Made by a program: the position numbers and the translations under genes. Below are positions 1 through 8,366 of a stretch of 48,082 bases of DNA, in pieces (the first letter of the stretch is position 1; every line of letters starts with the position of its first letter). Below the pieces are notes generated by a model that saw only the letters and a program-made list of their open reading frames with translations, did no database searches and was not told the DNA's origin. Location of the stretch: contig CACVKW010000493.1 of the NCBI GenBank assembly GCA_902749685.1, positions 1-48,082 on the forward strand, read 5' to 3'. Source of the stretch: Olavius sp. associated proteobacterium Delta 1. GTDB lineage: Bacteria > Desulfobacterota > Desulfobacteria > Desulfobacterales > JAFDCJ01.

Positions 1-110
1 ACTTGAGGGTAACTCGCGTCATCTTCCTGAGTTATAATCCGTCTGGGGCACTCGGCCGCGCAAATTCCGTCCTGTTTGCACTTGTTTTCATCAATCGTTC
101 GAAAGGCCAT
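1..110 (-). CDS. Ferredoxin-domain nitroreductase, N-terminus (partial)
   Basis: The gene begins with ATG at 110 and runs off the left edge, so only about 36 residues are visible. They read MAFRTIDENK followed by CKQDGICAAECP, a Cys-x5-Cys-x3-Cys-Pro half of a 4Fe-4S ferredoxin motif. This N-terminus is typical of anaerobe proteins in which a small ferredoxin domain precedes an FMN nitroreductase domain; the nitroreductase part is outside the window, so that assignment is inference. A GGAGA ribosome site lies 5 bases upstream. It is the last visible gene of the minus-strand series, 128 bp after the lipoprotein gene. Confidence 0.6.
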   Translation of the reverse strand, partial: MAFRTIDENKCKQDGICAAECPRRIITQEDDASYPQ

Positions 111-238
111 TCTTGTCTCCGTGTGTAATTATTGAACCTATCGCTGAGCCGTAGATCAGCTTTGAGCGAATAGTGGCATCAAAAAGGGGCAAGTCTGCTT
201 TTGCTCTTGGTGTTTGCTTGCAAGCGACAGTATGTGCC

Positions 239-541
239 CTAGGGTTGTTGCTCATCGCTCTTGATCTTTGCCTTCTTTTCCTCGCTGCTCATTTTTTGTT
301 GTTCTATGTCTGTAGTTTCATCCGATCTTTTGCCGGCCTCGCTGCCGGTCTCCGGCTCGTCTGCCTTCCTATAGATTACGAACTCGCCCTCCGATCCGGT
401 GAAAAGACCCTTTTCCGGCCCCTCCTCCCGGTCATCACGCGGCTCGTATGGCGAGATTCCGGCGCAACCGGTAATCAGCAATGCAACCAGCAATGAACCG
501 ATCAAAAACGCTTTTCGTCTGAGTGATTTAGATATACCCAT
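239..541 (-). CDS. Small lipoprotein of unknown function
   Basis: A 100-residue protein with a basic start, a hydrophobic stretch (residues 12-24) and a lipobox LLITGC with Cys at about residue 26, so it should be lipidated by Lgt/LspA and anchored in the envelope. The remainder is charged (Glu, Lys, Asp) and low in complexity, with no recognisable domain. The ATG overlaps the porin stop codon by one base (TGATG), which indicates translational coupling with the porin gene and a shared operon. It may be a porin-associated periplasmic accessory, but this is inferred only from position. Confidence 0.7.
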   Translation of the reverse strand: MGISKSLRRKAFLIGSLLVALLITGCAGISPYEPRDDREEGPEKGLFTGSEGEFVIYRKADEPETGSEAGKRSDETTDIEQQKMSSEEKKAKIKSDEQQP

Positions 542-1881
542 CAGAACTTCACCCTTGCCCCGAATGATCCTACGCCGATGTCATGGACATCGGGTTCAAC
601 ATCCCGATCCAGCGAGTGAAGGCGATATAGCAAAAAAACTTCAGTGCCGTACTCGTCGAATTGCTGGACCGCCGCCGCACCCACCGAATAGCCGTCGTCG
701 TTTTCGGTGGGAAGGTTCAGTGATCGCGTATAATCAACGCCGAAAGCCGTCTTGCCGACATCAAAGAATCTCGTCAGCCAGCCAGCCTTGGCGTAAACGT
801 TATGGGGATCATCCTGGTTGTCACGCTCCAGCAAACCGGTGGACAGGGTGAGATTCAAGCCGGTGTCCTCATGCAGTAGTGAAAAGGAGCCGTCGTATTG
901 AAAGCCGGTGTTGTCCTGGTTGGGGTCAGCGAAAGCCGCGGCACCGGCGGCCTTGAAGCCATAGCCCTGTCCGCCCCAATACAAAGCCGCATCATAGCGC
1001 TCATCGCTGACAACCGAGCCAGCAAGGCGGAAACCGTAGAATGAGGGCGTGTCATAGCGCAGCCTGTTTTTCCGTGACAAACCGTTCCAGGCTCTGAAGG
1101 CATCAACGATCCTGACATTCGTGAGGGTGTCATCACTCTTTTGCCGGAACAACATCCCCCCGGCAGTGTCCGAGATCTCCGCATATGAGATCACATCGGT
1201 TCGGGATAGATCTTGTGAGGCGCTGCCGTAGGATGCCGTGTGGCCCTTACCTAAGGAAAGCTTGCCGAAGCGCTTGCTGTCGAGGGTCGCCTCCGTGATG
1301 CGCTGTTCAAAAACATCGCCAGTCTCTTGGTTGTTCTGGTTGACCTCTCCGGACTTATTCGGCGCAATTGTGAGTTCAATTGTGGAGCCGAGGGTCAAGT
1401 CGTCGCTGAGCTTGCCAGTGCCGTCAAGGCGCACACGACTTTCGGCATTGTCATTGTCGACGAAGTAGGCATCGGTATCTTTGCCGTCGTCGACGATGTT
1501 TACGGCGCGGTTGACCCACCCTGAAATGGCTAGCTTGACCCGCTCCCCACCACCCGAAGTAACGACTTTTTCAACGGGCGGCGGCACTTTGGTTGAAGCC
1601 ACCTCCGGCTTTGCGGCGGGCTTCTCGGCGGCAACGGGTGACTCATCCGTATCGGCATCCTTGACCAGGGATTCCATCTGTTTCTGAAGGTCCTGCAGCA
1701 ACTGCCTTTGTGCATCGAGCTGCTTTTGCTGCGCCTCCATCTGTTTCTGCTGCGCCTCAATAACACGCTGCAATTCGTGCACTTTTTCGGCATCCTGGGC
1801 GAACGCCGGCATCGCAAGGAATGCCAGACTGATGATTCCACCAGCTATAAGCAGAACGTGACGAAAGGAAAAAGTTTTCAT
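541..1881 (-). CDS. Outer-membrane porin with N-terminal coiled coil
   Basis: A 446-residue exported protein. Residues 1-28 form a Sec signal peptide ending AMPAFA. Residues 32-70 are a Gln/Glu-rich coiled coil with repeats of EAQQKQ, followed by a Pro/Ala-rich linker to about residue 105. From about residue 112 (LAISGWVNRAVN) to the end the pattern is alternating beta strands like the Gram-negative porin family (Porin_4 type), ending in a C-terminal Phe as needed for BAM recognition. The coiled coil probably tethers the barrel to peptidoglycan or trimerises it. It lies downstream of the Tat-exported enzymes on the same strand, so it may admit their substrate. The ATG is embedded in a 12-bp duplication made by the element at 1892-2127. 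Confidence 0.85.
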   Translation of the reverse strand: MKTFSFRHVLLIAGGIISLAFLAMPAFAQDAEKVHELQRVIEAQQKQMEAQQKQLDAQRQLLQDLQKQMESLVKDADTDESPVAAEKPAAKPEVASTKVPPPVEKVVTSGGGERVKLAISGWVNRAVNIVDDGKDTDAYFVDNDNAESRVRLDGTGKLSDDLTLGSTIELTIAPNKSGEVNQNNQETGDVFEQRITEATLDSKRFGKLSLGKGHTASYGSASQDLSRTDVISYAEISDTAGGMLFRQKSDDTLTNVRIVDAFRAWNGLSRKNRLRYDTPSFYGFRLAGSVVSDERYDAALYWGGQGYGFKAAGAAAFADPNQDNTGFQYDGSFSLLHEDTGLNLTLSTGLLERDNQDDPHNVYAKAGWLTRFFDVGKTAFGVDYTRSLNLPTENDDGYSVGAAAVQQFDEYGTEVFLLYRLHSLDRDVEPDVHDIGVGSFGARVKF

Positions 1882-1891
1882 GGTGTACTCC

Positions 1892-2127
1892 CAGTCCTTT
1901 CAAGGTAGTACTTATTGTTCGTAGGTTATTGAAATATCATGATAAAATTAGGAGCTCTATCAAAATGCTTACAAAAACTGTATTTCTTCTGGGTGCTATC
2001 TTAAGGAACTTCACTGGTTCACTGGCATCAATTTTGATCATTCAGTAAGGTGATATCTGTCAAGAGCACATATATTGCTATTAAAACAGTATGTTAAGGA
2101 ATATGTAGTACTACCTTGAAAGGGCTG
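1892..2127. mobile_element. MITE-like element with terminal inverted repeats and target duplication
   Basis: Bases 1892-1912 and 2107-2127 are inverted repeats of 21 bp with one mismatch (core CCTTTCAAGGTAGTACT). Immediately outside them lies a perfect 12-bp direct repeat ATGGTGTACTCC at 1880-1891 and 2128-2139. The 236-bp interior has no ORF of note. Terminal inverted repeats abutted by a direct repeat are the signature of a non-autonomous transposon; a 12-bp duplication would suit an IS4-like transposase, but no transposase is in the window. The duplicated bases contain the GGAG ribosome site and the first two bases of the porin start codon on the minus strand, so insertion regenerated the porin translation start. 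Confidence 0.75.
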
Positions 2128-2143
2128 ATGGTGTACTCCTTAA

Positions 2144-2320
<177 letters not shown>

Positions 2321-2371
2321 CTACGCCGCCACCCATCACAGCAAGGCTGCTTTTTCTTCTCGCCCAGCCTT

Positions 2372-3478
2372 TTAAAGCTTGTGAGTAAAGTCTTCCTCTT
2401 CTGTTAACTCCTGTCCCTCGGCGAGAGGCTCTACTTTGCCCTCATAGAGCGCACGTCTCTCTGGCTCCATGGCATCCAGCCTTTTCCTGGCTTCTTCAGG
2501 CGTCACGGCCTCCAAGGTGCCGTCTTCGTTTTGCACAATCACACCGCTTTCTCTGACAAGTTTGCTTCGTCGCTTGCGCTCCTCCTTATCGGGCGTGCAG
2601 ATGAGCTGGCAATTGGAGCAGACATAGTAGATCTTATTAGGCGAAAAGGTGTGGTAACGTCCGCCAGGTGCTTCGGGGCGCTTGTTAAAAGCCTCAAGGT
2701 TCATTGGTGCCACAGCAACGACCTCTTCGTCGGTTATGGGAAGTGGGAATCGCCCCGTTGCCCAGGTGGACCATTTTCCGGAGTGATCCAGGCCGGAGAA
2801 ACCGCCGCAAACAAACGCGCAGGGCAGGGTGTATTTCTTCTCCCCGCACTGGTGTTCGTGCCCGCCCATGGTGACAGTCACCAGATCCTGACCGTGCAGC
2901 GTTTTGGACGGGCAGCCACCACAACATTGGAGGCAGTTGTAGTAGTCGCAGTAGTTTTCCGATTTATCCAGGGGTTTGGTGGGCTCAAGCTCCGCCTCAG
3001 TTAGCAGGCCACCTAAAATGATGGCAGGTCCGTAATCGTTTGTCAGCAGGTTGCCGGAAAAACCGAGAAAGCCGACGCCGGAGGCCGCTGCCAGGTAGCG
3101 CAGACTGATGTCGGGATACATATACTTCCTATCTTCCGGAGGCCCATCGCGGTAGACTTCATTGACGGCCAGCGGCAGGGAAGGGAAGCCTTGGACTTTC
3201 AGAAAATTGGCTAGCTTTACGGCGATGCCGTTGCCCAAGGACGACATCCTGATGTAATCGGTTTCATAGGTTAGCCGGTCTTTTTTCCCCAGGTAGTCCG
3301 GGATGGCATCCAGATTCAAAGGCAAGGCGAATACAATCGCAGATTTTGCACTCGGTAACACGTAGGATAAATCCGTAGAAGGAGGTCCGCCTTCCAATGT
3401 TTCCGGTGTGGCGATGCCCGCGTTTACAGTCCCTTCGACCTTCAGGTATTCCTGAACAAGTTTGCTTGTTATATCCAT
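2372..3478 (-). CDS. QueG/reductive-dehalogenase-like double-cluster iron-sulfur protein
   Basis: A 368-residue cytoplasmic protein (no signal peptide). It resembles the COG1600 family that includes epoxyqueuosine reductase and the core of respiratory reductive dehalogenases. Two cysteine groups are visible: C-x4-C-x2-C-x3-CP around residues 177-190 (CDYYNCLQCCGGCP) and CSNCQLICTP near residue 290, enough for two 4Fe-4S clusters. The N-terminal part (AKSAIVFALPLNLDAI, GVGFLGFSGNLLTNDYGP) matches the corrinoid/substrate domain of that family. It is not a canonical QueG, which has a different C-terminal HEAT region. It follows the hydrolase gene by 12 bp with its own AAAGGAG site, so it is in that operon. 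Substrate unknown; a link to dehalogenation is inference. Confidence 0.7.
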   Translation of the reverse strand: MDITSKLVQEYLKVEGTVNAGIATPETLEGGPPSTDLSYVLPSAKSAIVFALPLNLDAIPDYLGKKDRLTYETDYIRMSSLGNGIAVKLANFLKVQGFPSLPLAVNEVYRDGPPEDRKYMYPDISLRYLAAASGVGFLGFSGNLLTNDYGPAIILGGLLTEAELEPTKPLDKSENYCDYYNCLQCCGGCPSKTLHGQDLVTVTMGGHEHQCGEKKYTLPCAFVCGGFSGLDHSGKWSTWATGRFPLPITDEEVVAVAPMNLEAFNKRPEAPGGRYHTFSPNKIYYVCSNCQLICTPDKEERKRRSKLVRESGVIVQNEDGTLEAVTPEEARKRLDAMEPERRALYEGKVEPLAEGQELTEEEDFTHKL

Positions 3479-3490
3479 GTATTTCTCCTT

Positions 3491-4477
3491 TCACCTGTAG
3501 AGCGGAAGGCGAGCGATAATCGCATTTGCGATGATGTCCGGAACTTCGATTGACGGCCAGTGTCCGGATTCCTGGATCTTGTAGACGTCCGTGGTCGGAC
3601 TCCACAGTTTGATCCGATCCGCCATCGCGATCACGGCAACGGGATCCTGGACACCCCAGTAAATGCTCAGTGGCGCCGTGCGGAAATTGGTGAGCGTGCC
3701 GACCCAGCGGTCGTAGAACTCTTTTCGCTCGTCCAGGTAGCGCAGGATCTGCGCGATGACCAGGTCGCCGTCCTTGGCAAACACTTGTGCCGCCTGGGCG
3801 TTAAGGATTTCATCGGTGGTCTTACCCTTGCCGTACGAGCTTCGCAGACCCTCGGCGAAATCCTTGAAGTCGAGATGCTCGGTTGCGGCCTTGTCCGGCA
3901 TTTTTAGCAGTTTCTTTTGCAATGGTACCAGTTCAACCATGTCGACCATCGTGGAGCCGTCCAGCAGGATGGCATGACGAATCTTGAAGGACAGCTTCCC
4001 TTCGTCGTGCCGTGCCATCAGTTCCAGGCCGACGGTCTGGCCCATATCGTGGGCGACCAGCACAACTTCTTCGAGTCCCTCGGCTTTGGTCACGGCCTCA
4101 TACATGTCGGCCTGTCTCATCAGCGAATAATTGTCCTGGTAGGTTCCTGTCTTGGGCTTGTCGCTCTGGCCAAAGCCAATCATGTCGGGAACAACGATCT
4201 TGGTCTTTTTGGCGACTGGGGGGACCACATCTTTAAAATCCCAGGACGAACCGGGATAGCCGTGCACAACCAGCACGCCGTGGCCTTCGACCGGTACCGT
4301 TCCTGATGAATGCACAAAGATATCAAGCCCCTCGAATTTCATGAATTTGCCCTGAGAGACCCAGTCCTTCACGGTCTGATGAACGGGGTACTTGCTCTCG
4401 GCCATAGCGATTCCGACAAAACAGAGCATCAAGTTCATTACAGTCAGAACTGTGAAAAATCTGCTTACAGTTTTCAT
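3491..4477 (-). CDS. Exported alpha/beta hydrolase, haloalkane dehalogenase/epoxide hydrolase type
   Basis: A 328-residue protein with a Sec signal peptide (residues 1-26, ending GIAMA). The oxyanion motif HGYPGSSWD is at residues 72-80; the nucleophile elbow is VAHDMGQ with Asp144, and the catalytic His lies in ESGHWPSIEVPD near the C-terminus. Asp as nucleophile places it with haloalkane dehalogenases, epoxide hydrolases and fluoroacetate dehalogenases rather than serine esterases. The start at 4477 was chosen for its AAAGGATAAG ribosome site; a 14-codon longer start at 4519 overlaps the tatA stop (ATGA) and could be used by coupling, but would put a charged extension before the signal peptide. 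The periplasmic location matches the Tat-exported enzymes upstream. Confidence 0.8.
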   Translation of the reverse strand: MKTVSRFFTVLTVMNLMLCFVGIAMAESKYPVHQTVKDWVSQGKFMKFEGLDIFVHSSGTVPVEGHGVLVVHGYPGSSWDFKDVVPPVAKKTKIVVPDMIGFGQSDKPKTGTYQDNYSLMRQADMYEAVTKAEGLEEVVLVAHDMGQTVGLELMARHDEGKLSFKIRHAILLDGSTMVDMVELVPLQKKLLKMPDKAATEHLDFKDFAEGLRSSYGKGKTTDEILNAQAAQVFAKDGDLVIAQILRYLDERKEFYDRWVGTLTNFRTAPLSIYWGVQDPVAVIAMADRIKLWSPTTDVYKIQESGHWPSIEVPDIIANAIIARLPLYR

Positions 4478-4515
4478 CTGCTTATCCTTTCTTCGTGTAA
4501 ATTTGGATACGACTT

Positions 4516-4665
4516 TCATTTGTTTTCGATTTCCGACGTTGCACCCTTGAAATTTTTTATTGCTTTTCCCCTCCCTGCGCCGATTTCGGGCAGCTTCCCG
4601 GCGCCAAAAATAATCAGGATGATGACCATAATGATGAGAAGTTCCGGTATACCAATCTCAAACAT
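4516..4665 (-). CDS. tatA: Twin-arginine translocase subunit TatA/TatE
   Basis: A 49-residue protein: one N-terminal membrane helix ([19 protein letters not shown]), the [10 protein letters not shown] hinge that is diagnostic for TatA/TatE, then an amphipathic helix [11 protein letters not shown] and a short polar tail. The ribosome site is a strong GGAGGAC. It is shorter than most TatA (55-90 residues) but complete in its essential parts. No tatB or tatC is nearby. Its presence between genes for Tat substrates suggests a dedicated pore subunit supplementing the main translocase; that role is inferred from context. The stop overlaps the longer possible start of the next gene. Confidence 0.85.
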   Translation of the reverse strand: MFEIGIPELLIIMVIILIIFGAGKLPEIGAGRGKAIKNFKGATSEIENK

Positions 4666-4711
4666 AATGTCCTCCTATGGCGAACCACATTGCATGCCCG
4701 CGAAAGTAAAT

Positions 4712-4750
4712 GACGCCCGTCCGGCGGGCGGCTTTCGCCCGCCGGGCGTC
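4712..4750 (-). terminator. Strong GC-rich hairpin between SDR-1 and tatA
   Basis: Arms GACGCCC plus GGCGGGCG pair with CGCCCGCC plus GGGCGTC around a five-base loop, with a four-base bulge. It lies 26 bp after the SDR-1 stop and about 47 bp before tatA. There is no clean U-run on the minus-strand side, so it may be a weak terminator or an RNA-stability hairpin that lowers expression of the downstream genes. Confidence 0.5.
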
Positions 4751-4775
4751 GTTCAGATAATGGCCACCGGCCGCA

Positions 4776-5717
4776 TCAGCCTTCGGTCAGTGACGCGACT
4801 GTATCACTCTTTATGTTGTACCCGCCAGCAAAGGGGATGAACATGCCGGTGGAGTACATGTTGCGCCCGTCGAGAAAAGTGACCGCAGTGTGCGCGGGTT
4901 CTTCCGGCTCGCCATAGCGGCCGAGGGGGATATGCTTGGCGACGGCCGCCATCTTGTCGGGGCCGCCCAGCGTCTTCACGGCGTCGGGATAGTTGATGAA
5001 GTTGGTGCCGAAGGCGTTAACGCAGACACCCTTGGGCGCGGCGGTCATTGCGGCGCAGCGAATCGCCATATTCGCCGCGGCGCGCATGGCGGAATAGCCC
5101 ATCATGTCGTAGAAGGGCTTGCCGGCGGTCGCGCTTGTCAGGATGAGGATCTGTCCCGAGCCGGCCTCCATGAGCGGAGGCAGCAAGGACTGGAGCGAGT
5201 CCATGACCGCCAGGAAGTTCGACTCGTAGATCTTCTGCATGTCCTCGCGTGTCGTGCTCAGGATATCGCCGGTGTGGTGAATCGCGGTGCGGATATAGGC
5301 CGCGTCGAATCCGCCTAAATGCTTCATCGCCGCATCGACCAGCTTCTGGGTGGAGCCGGGCTTGGTCTCGTCGTTCGGGCCTTCCTGCTCGATGCCTTCG
5401 ACGACGACGACCTCGGCACCGTGGCTCTTCAGCTTGTCGACTAGGCCTTTGGCAGGCTGCGCGATCACCAGGTTGTGGCCCTTCTGCGCGAGTTCGATGG
5501 CAATCGGCGGGCCGACCTGCAATAACGCATCGTTGATTAGGACGACGCGCTTACCGCCCTTGGTCGCGTTGGTCTCAAGCACTTCACCCGGTATGATGGT
5601 CTTTGCCGAAGCCGTGTTCAGACCCATGCCGGCGGCGGCAATACCGGCCGCACCTGCCATCAGGAATTGACGGCGATCGACACCTTTTGCATGCTGTTCT
5701 TTTGCATCTGAACTCAT
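4776..5717 (-). CDS. Tat-exported SDR-fold protein with halohydrin dehalogenase-like triad (copy 1)
   Basis: A 313-residue protein. Residues 1-38 are a Tat signal peptide (DRRQFLM with Arg15-Arg16, then an Ala/Gly-rich stretch to TASA). The rest has the Rossmann SDR layout, but the TGxxxGxG cofactor motif is replaced by INDALLQVGPP (residues 61-71), so the first two glycines are gone. The catalytic site reads Ser195, Tyr208, Arg212: Arg replaces the usual Lys, and S-x12-Y-x3-R spacing equals that of halohydrin dehalogenases such as HheC. Downstream, GTNFINYPDA resembles the halide-site loop region of that family. An enzyme free of NAD(P)H would suit the periplasm. An alternative is an SDR with altered cofactor use. 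Its paralogue is at 8367-9308. Ribosome site GGAGGATG-like. Confidence 0.8.
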   Translation of the reverse strand: MSSDAKEQHAKGVDRRQFLMAGAAGIAAAGMGLNTASAKTIIPGEVLETNATKGGKRVVLINDALLQVGPPIAIELAQKGHNLVIAQPAKGLVDKLKSHGAEVVVVEGIEQEGPNDETKPGSTQKLVDAAMKHLGGFDAAYIRTAIHHTGDILSTTREDMQKIYESNFLAVMDSLQSLLPPLMEAGSGQILILTSATAGKPFYDMMGYSAMRAAANMAIRCAAMTAAPKGVCVNAFGTNFINYPDAVKTLGGPDKMAAVAKHIPLGRYGEPEEPAHTAVTFLDGRNMYSTGMFIPFAGGYNIKSDTVASLTEG

Positions 5718-5962
5718 GATTGCATCCTCCTTTCTGTTTGAGGAATCATAAAACTGATGTAATTTATCACTAGAGCACGATTATGCGGCTCCGTCCGAAC
5801 TGTTCAATCCATTAATCCATCACTCCAACCTGTCGCATCGAAGCGTAGCGAAGATGGATACTCCAGCACTCCAAGTGTTACTAACCACCTCCTTTGATAA
5901 AGAGAAAACCACTACCGTTTACCAACAGCTGCGATTTAAAGCCCCCTATGCCTTCGGCCTTG

Positions 5963-6412
5963 TCAGCCGACCTCGACGGTCCCATCCTTTTTAACGACGA
6001 TCGGATCGCCCGTCTTCACGGCCTTGAGGAACTCGTCGCCGAGCTGATCGATGGTGATGATCGGCTTCTCCTGCCACACATTTGCCATAACGATGCCCGA
6101 CGCGGACACCGCATCGATGTGGTGCGCGTAGAGCATCGCCTTGGGCGCCACGCCCAATCCGGCCACGGCCATGAACGCGCCGCCGCCCATGCTCGAGCCG
6201 ATGCATTGTGGCGTACAAAGGATCACACCGTTTAGGTCTTTCTTGAAGAGTTCTTTATTATCCTGGTCTGTGCAGGGGGCCTTGTCGGTTGCTCCGCCCC
6301 AGATATTCTCGATATAGGAGGATGTCGGGTTGAAAGGCTGCTTCGAAACTAGCGCCTTGCCGTCGATATCTCCAGCGACCACGGGGCGGCCCTGGAATGT
6401 TTGATTTGCCAT
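5963..6412 (-). CDS. Aconitase X small subunit (swivel domain, DUF126), copy 1
   Basis: A 149-residue protein matching the AcnX small subunit: N-terminal G-x-ALVSKQPFN, CTD, then LNGVILCTPQCIGSSMGGGAF, the GSS region that contributes the catalytic serine, and AHHIDAVSASGIVMANVW. AcnX enzymes are dehydratases built from a large catalytic and this small swivel subunit (known members: mevalonate 5-phosphate dehydratase, cis-3-hydroxyproline dehydratase). It has no signal peptide, although its large-subunit partner directly upstream (102 bp) does. Start supported by GGAGATAACCC. Paralogue at 11119-11568, about half identical by eye, sharing the C-terminal GTVEVG. Confidence 0.85.
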   Translation of the reverse strand: MANQTFQGRPVVAGDIDGKALVSKQPFNPTSSYIENIWGGATDKAPCTDQDNKELFKKDLNGVILCTPQCIGSSMGGGAFMAVAGLGVAPKAMLYAHHIDAVSASGIVMANVWQEKPIITIDQLGDEFLKAVKTGDPIVVKKDGTVEVG

Positions 6413-6514
6413 GGGTTATCTCCTTACTTTTTCGTCATTTAGTAATCTTTTTTTCTCGTTGCCGGGTCATGGGATGCACGGCCCGTCTCAATCGGGTCAA
6501 CGGGTCCCAAACGC

Positions 6515-8125
6515 TCAGGCGGGCAGTTCACCGGTCATGATGGCCTCAATCATCTTGTCATCCGTCAGGTAGATCGAGTTTGAGTACTTGCGGGTCTTGT
6601 TGGAGTTGGTGACCCCGAACTCCGTCTTGCTGTAGCCCTTCAGGCCGCTGAAGCAGACGACGCAGGTGTTCGTGAAGGTCACGCCGGCCTTGTGCAAGTC
6701 CCGCGTCAGGACCGGATGTTCGTAAAACATGTGATTCCGGACCAGGGTCGCCTGGAACATGTGCGTCGGAATCGCGACCTTCTTGAGGCCCCGCTTCTTG
6801 AGTTCATCGCGGATCCGGGTGCCCCACGTCACCATCTCGTGGTAGGTATTGTGCGGGCACCCGATGTAGGCGCGGTTCGGCTTCTTGACGTTCTTCGGCC
6901 AGAGGTTCGGGTAGGTGCTGCGCACCTGATCAATCTCCGCGTCATCAATAACGTATGTCTGGTAACCCTTGGCCAGCAGGTCGCGCCCGTGGTCCAGCGC
7001 GTCCGGGGTCAAGTTCTCGACGTGGTACAGACCGACCGCACCGTTCGAGGCGGTAGCCGCGCCCATGGCCTTCATCTTGTGAACGTTCTCGGGCGTGATC
7101 TTGCCATCGAAATACTTATCGATACCGACGATATATGGCACGTCCTCGACGCACTTCTCTCCGATTGCACCGCCCAGCACACCCCAGTCAGGTTCCCCCT
7201 TGGTCTTCACCTCGATCAACCACTTTGCCTTGCGGCCCTCGTCCGTCATGAGGCCGAAGTAAGGCGCCTTGCCCAGAAGGGCGCACATCAGGTCCATACC
7301 GCAGGAGTTGCGGTTGGTCCGGATGCCCAGGATGGAGTTTCCAGCGTTGACCGCCGAGGATTCAGCCCAGGCGACGAAGGTGCCCTTCTTCGGCGCGTTG
7401 CCGACCTCAGGCACGTAGCACATGCAGCTGCGTGTATCGAGATTCCGCCCGCCGAGCCGCACATGCAGGTGATCGAGCTCCGTCTGCAGCGGATAGCCCT
7501 CGAAGATCATGTTCTGCTCGTCCGGCTCGGTCTGCACGTTGTAAAGATCGAAGGGCCGGGGGTTGATGGTGTACGCCGAATACGCCTTAAGACCCTCGTT
7601 GGCGCATTCCGTGAACGCCTTGATGAGCGGCGCCATCGCCGGGGTGCCGGTGAAAAACGAGGTGTGTGGCGCGCCGCCGAGGTCGACCAGCTTGGTGGCG
7701 CCGAACAGGTTGCCGTGGTCGACGACAGTGCGCATCACCTTGGCTGGCGCTTTGCCCTTCTTGCCGTCCAGGATGTCCTGCTCCTCCTGGGTCAGTTTCA
7801 TCTGGTGCGGCGGCTTGGACGGGTCGTTGGCGGCCTTGGCGGGGGTCACGCCGGCGCCGGTGGCCTTGTAGCCGGGAACGGGCTTGCCGTCAGGCCCGAG
7901 CCCCAGCATATCGGACTGGCGTTCAGTATAGAGCGCGTGGTCCGGTGTGCCGGGCTGCTTGGAGAGCACATGGTGCACGCCGGATCCTGTCGAGGGAGTT
8001 CCGGCCTTCGTTGTTTGGGCGGGCACTTTTTTGGGCAGCAATGTGACGGCAGCCGCCGCCAATGTTGTGCGTTTAATGAATTTTCTACGATTCATTTTTA
8101 ATGCGTCTTTATTTTCTTGCTTCAT
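6515..8125 (-). CDS. Tat-exported aconitase X large subunit, copy 1
   Basis: A 536-residue protein. A Tat signal peptide (MNRRKFIKR at residues 11-19, then TTLAAAAVTLL, ending VPAQ) is followed by a linker of about 70 residues containing GLGPDGKPVPGYKAT. The AcnX (DUF521) domain begins near residue 109 with MKLTQEEQDILDGKKG, followed by VMRTVVDHGNLFGATKLVDL, VRLGG...CMCYVPEVGNAP, WAESSAVNAGNSILGIRTNR, IGCPHNTYHE and the terminal FTNTCVVCFSG with VTNSNKTRKY. Cysteines in CxCY, GCPH and TNTC are candidates for iron-sulfur ligands. Known AcnX enzymes are cytoplasmic; a Tat leader fits export of a folded, cluster-loaded enzyme. The substrate cannot be read from sequence. Start supported by GGAGAAGTAAACC. 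Confidence 0.88.
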   Translation of the reverse strand: MKQENKDALKMNRRKFIKRTTLAAAAVTLLPKKVPAQTTKAGTPSTGSGVHHVLSKQPGTPDHALYTERQSDMLGLGPDGKPVPGYKATGAGVTPAKAANDPSKPPHQMKLTQEEQDILDGKKGKAPAKVMRTVVDHGNLFGATKLVDLGGAPHTSFFTGTPAMAPLIKAFTECANEGLKAYSAYTINPRPFDLYNVQTEPDEQNMIFEGYPLQTELDHLHVRLGGRNLDTRSCMCYVPEVGNAPKKGTFVAWAESSAVNAGNSILGIRTNRNSCGMDLMCALLGKAPYFGLMTDEGRKAKWLIEVKTKGEPDWGVLGGAIGEKCVEDVPYIVGIDKYFDGKITPENVHKMKAMGAATASNGAVGLYHVENLTPDALDHGRDLLAKGYQTYVIDDAEIDQVRSTYPNLWPKNVKKPNRAYIGCPHNTYHEMVTWGTRIRDELKKRGLKKVAIPTHMFQATLVRNHMFYEHPVLTRDLHKAGVTFTNTCVVCFSGLKGYSKTEFGVTNSNKTRKYSNSIYLTDDKMIEAIMTGELPA

Positions 8126-8209
8126 GGTTTACTTCTCCTTTCCATGATGGATTATTGAGGACAATGTCTTCAGGTTTTAATTTTGCCGCTCCGAACCATT
8201 ACTTCGCCA

Positions 8210-8350
8210 TTAGCTAAAACTGCGTGAATCTATGGAATTGTTGTATCCGCCGGCAGCCGGGAAAAAGTTACCGGTCGTATACATGTTATAATCATCAAGC
8301 AATGCCATGGTGAAATGCGCAGCCTTGGTCGTATCTCCCAGCCGGCCAAC
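8210..8350 (-). pseudogene. C-terminal remnant of a third SDR copy
   Basis: An open stretch of 46 codons ends at TAA 8210 and reads VGRLGDTTKAAHFTMALLDD, NMYTTG, then AAGGYNNSID. It aligns with the last 45 residues of the intact SDR at 8367-9308 (VGRFGEPEEMAHLAMALLDG, NMYTTG, AGGYNHKYD), whose stop codon is only 16 bp upstream. A TAG precedes the fragment and it has no start. It is the tail of a former tandem duplicate, with the rest lost by recombination or deletion, and shows that SDR genes have expanded locally. Confidence 0.8.
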
Positions 8351-8366
8351 CTACGCGCTCACGTAT

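Noticed and set aside
2058..2063. TTGACA on the minus strand inside the MITE as a -35 box for the porin
   Set aside because: No acceptable -10 hexamer at 16-18 bp spacing.
6692..8101. A 469-codon plus-strand open frame
   Set aside because: It lies wholly opposite the aconitase X large subunit, is rich in His, Arg, Val and Leu as expected of an antisense shadow, and has no ribosome site; the minus strand shows clear AcnX motifs.
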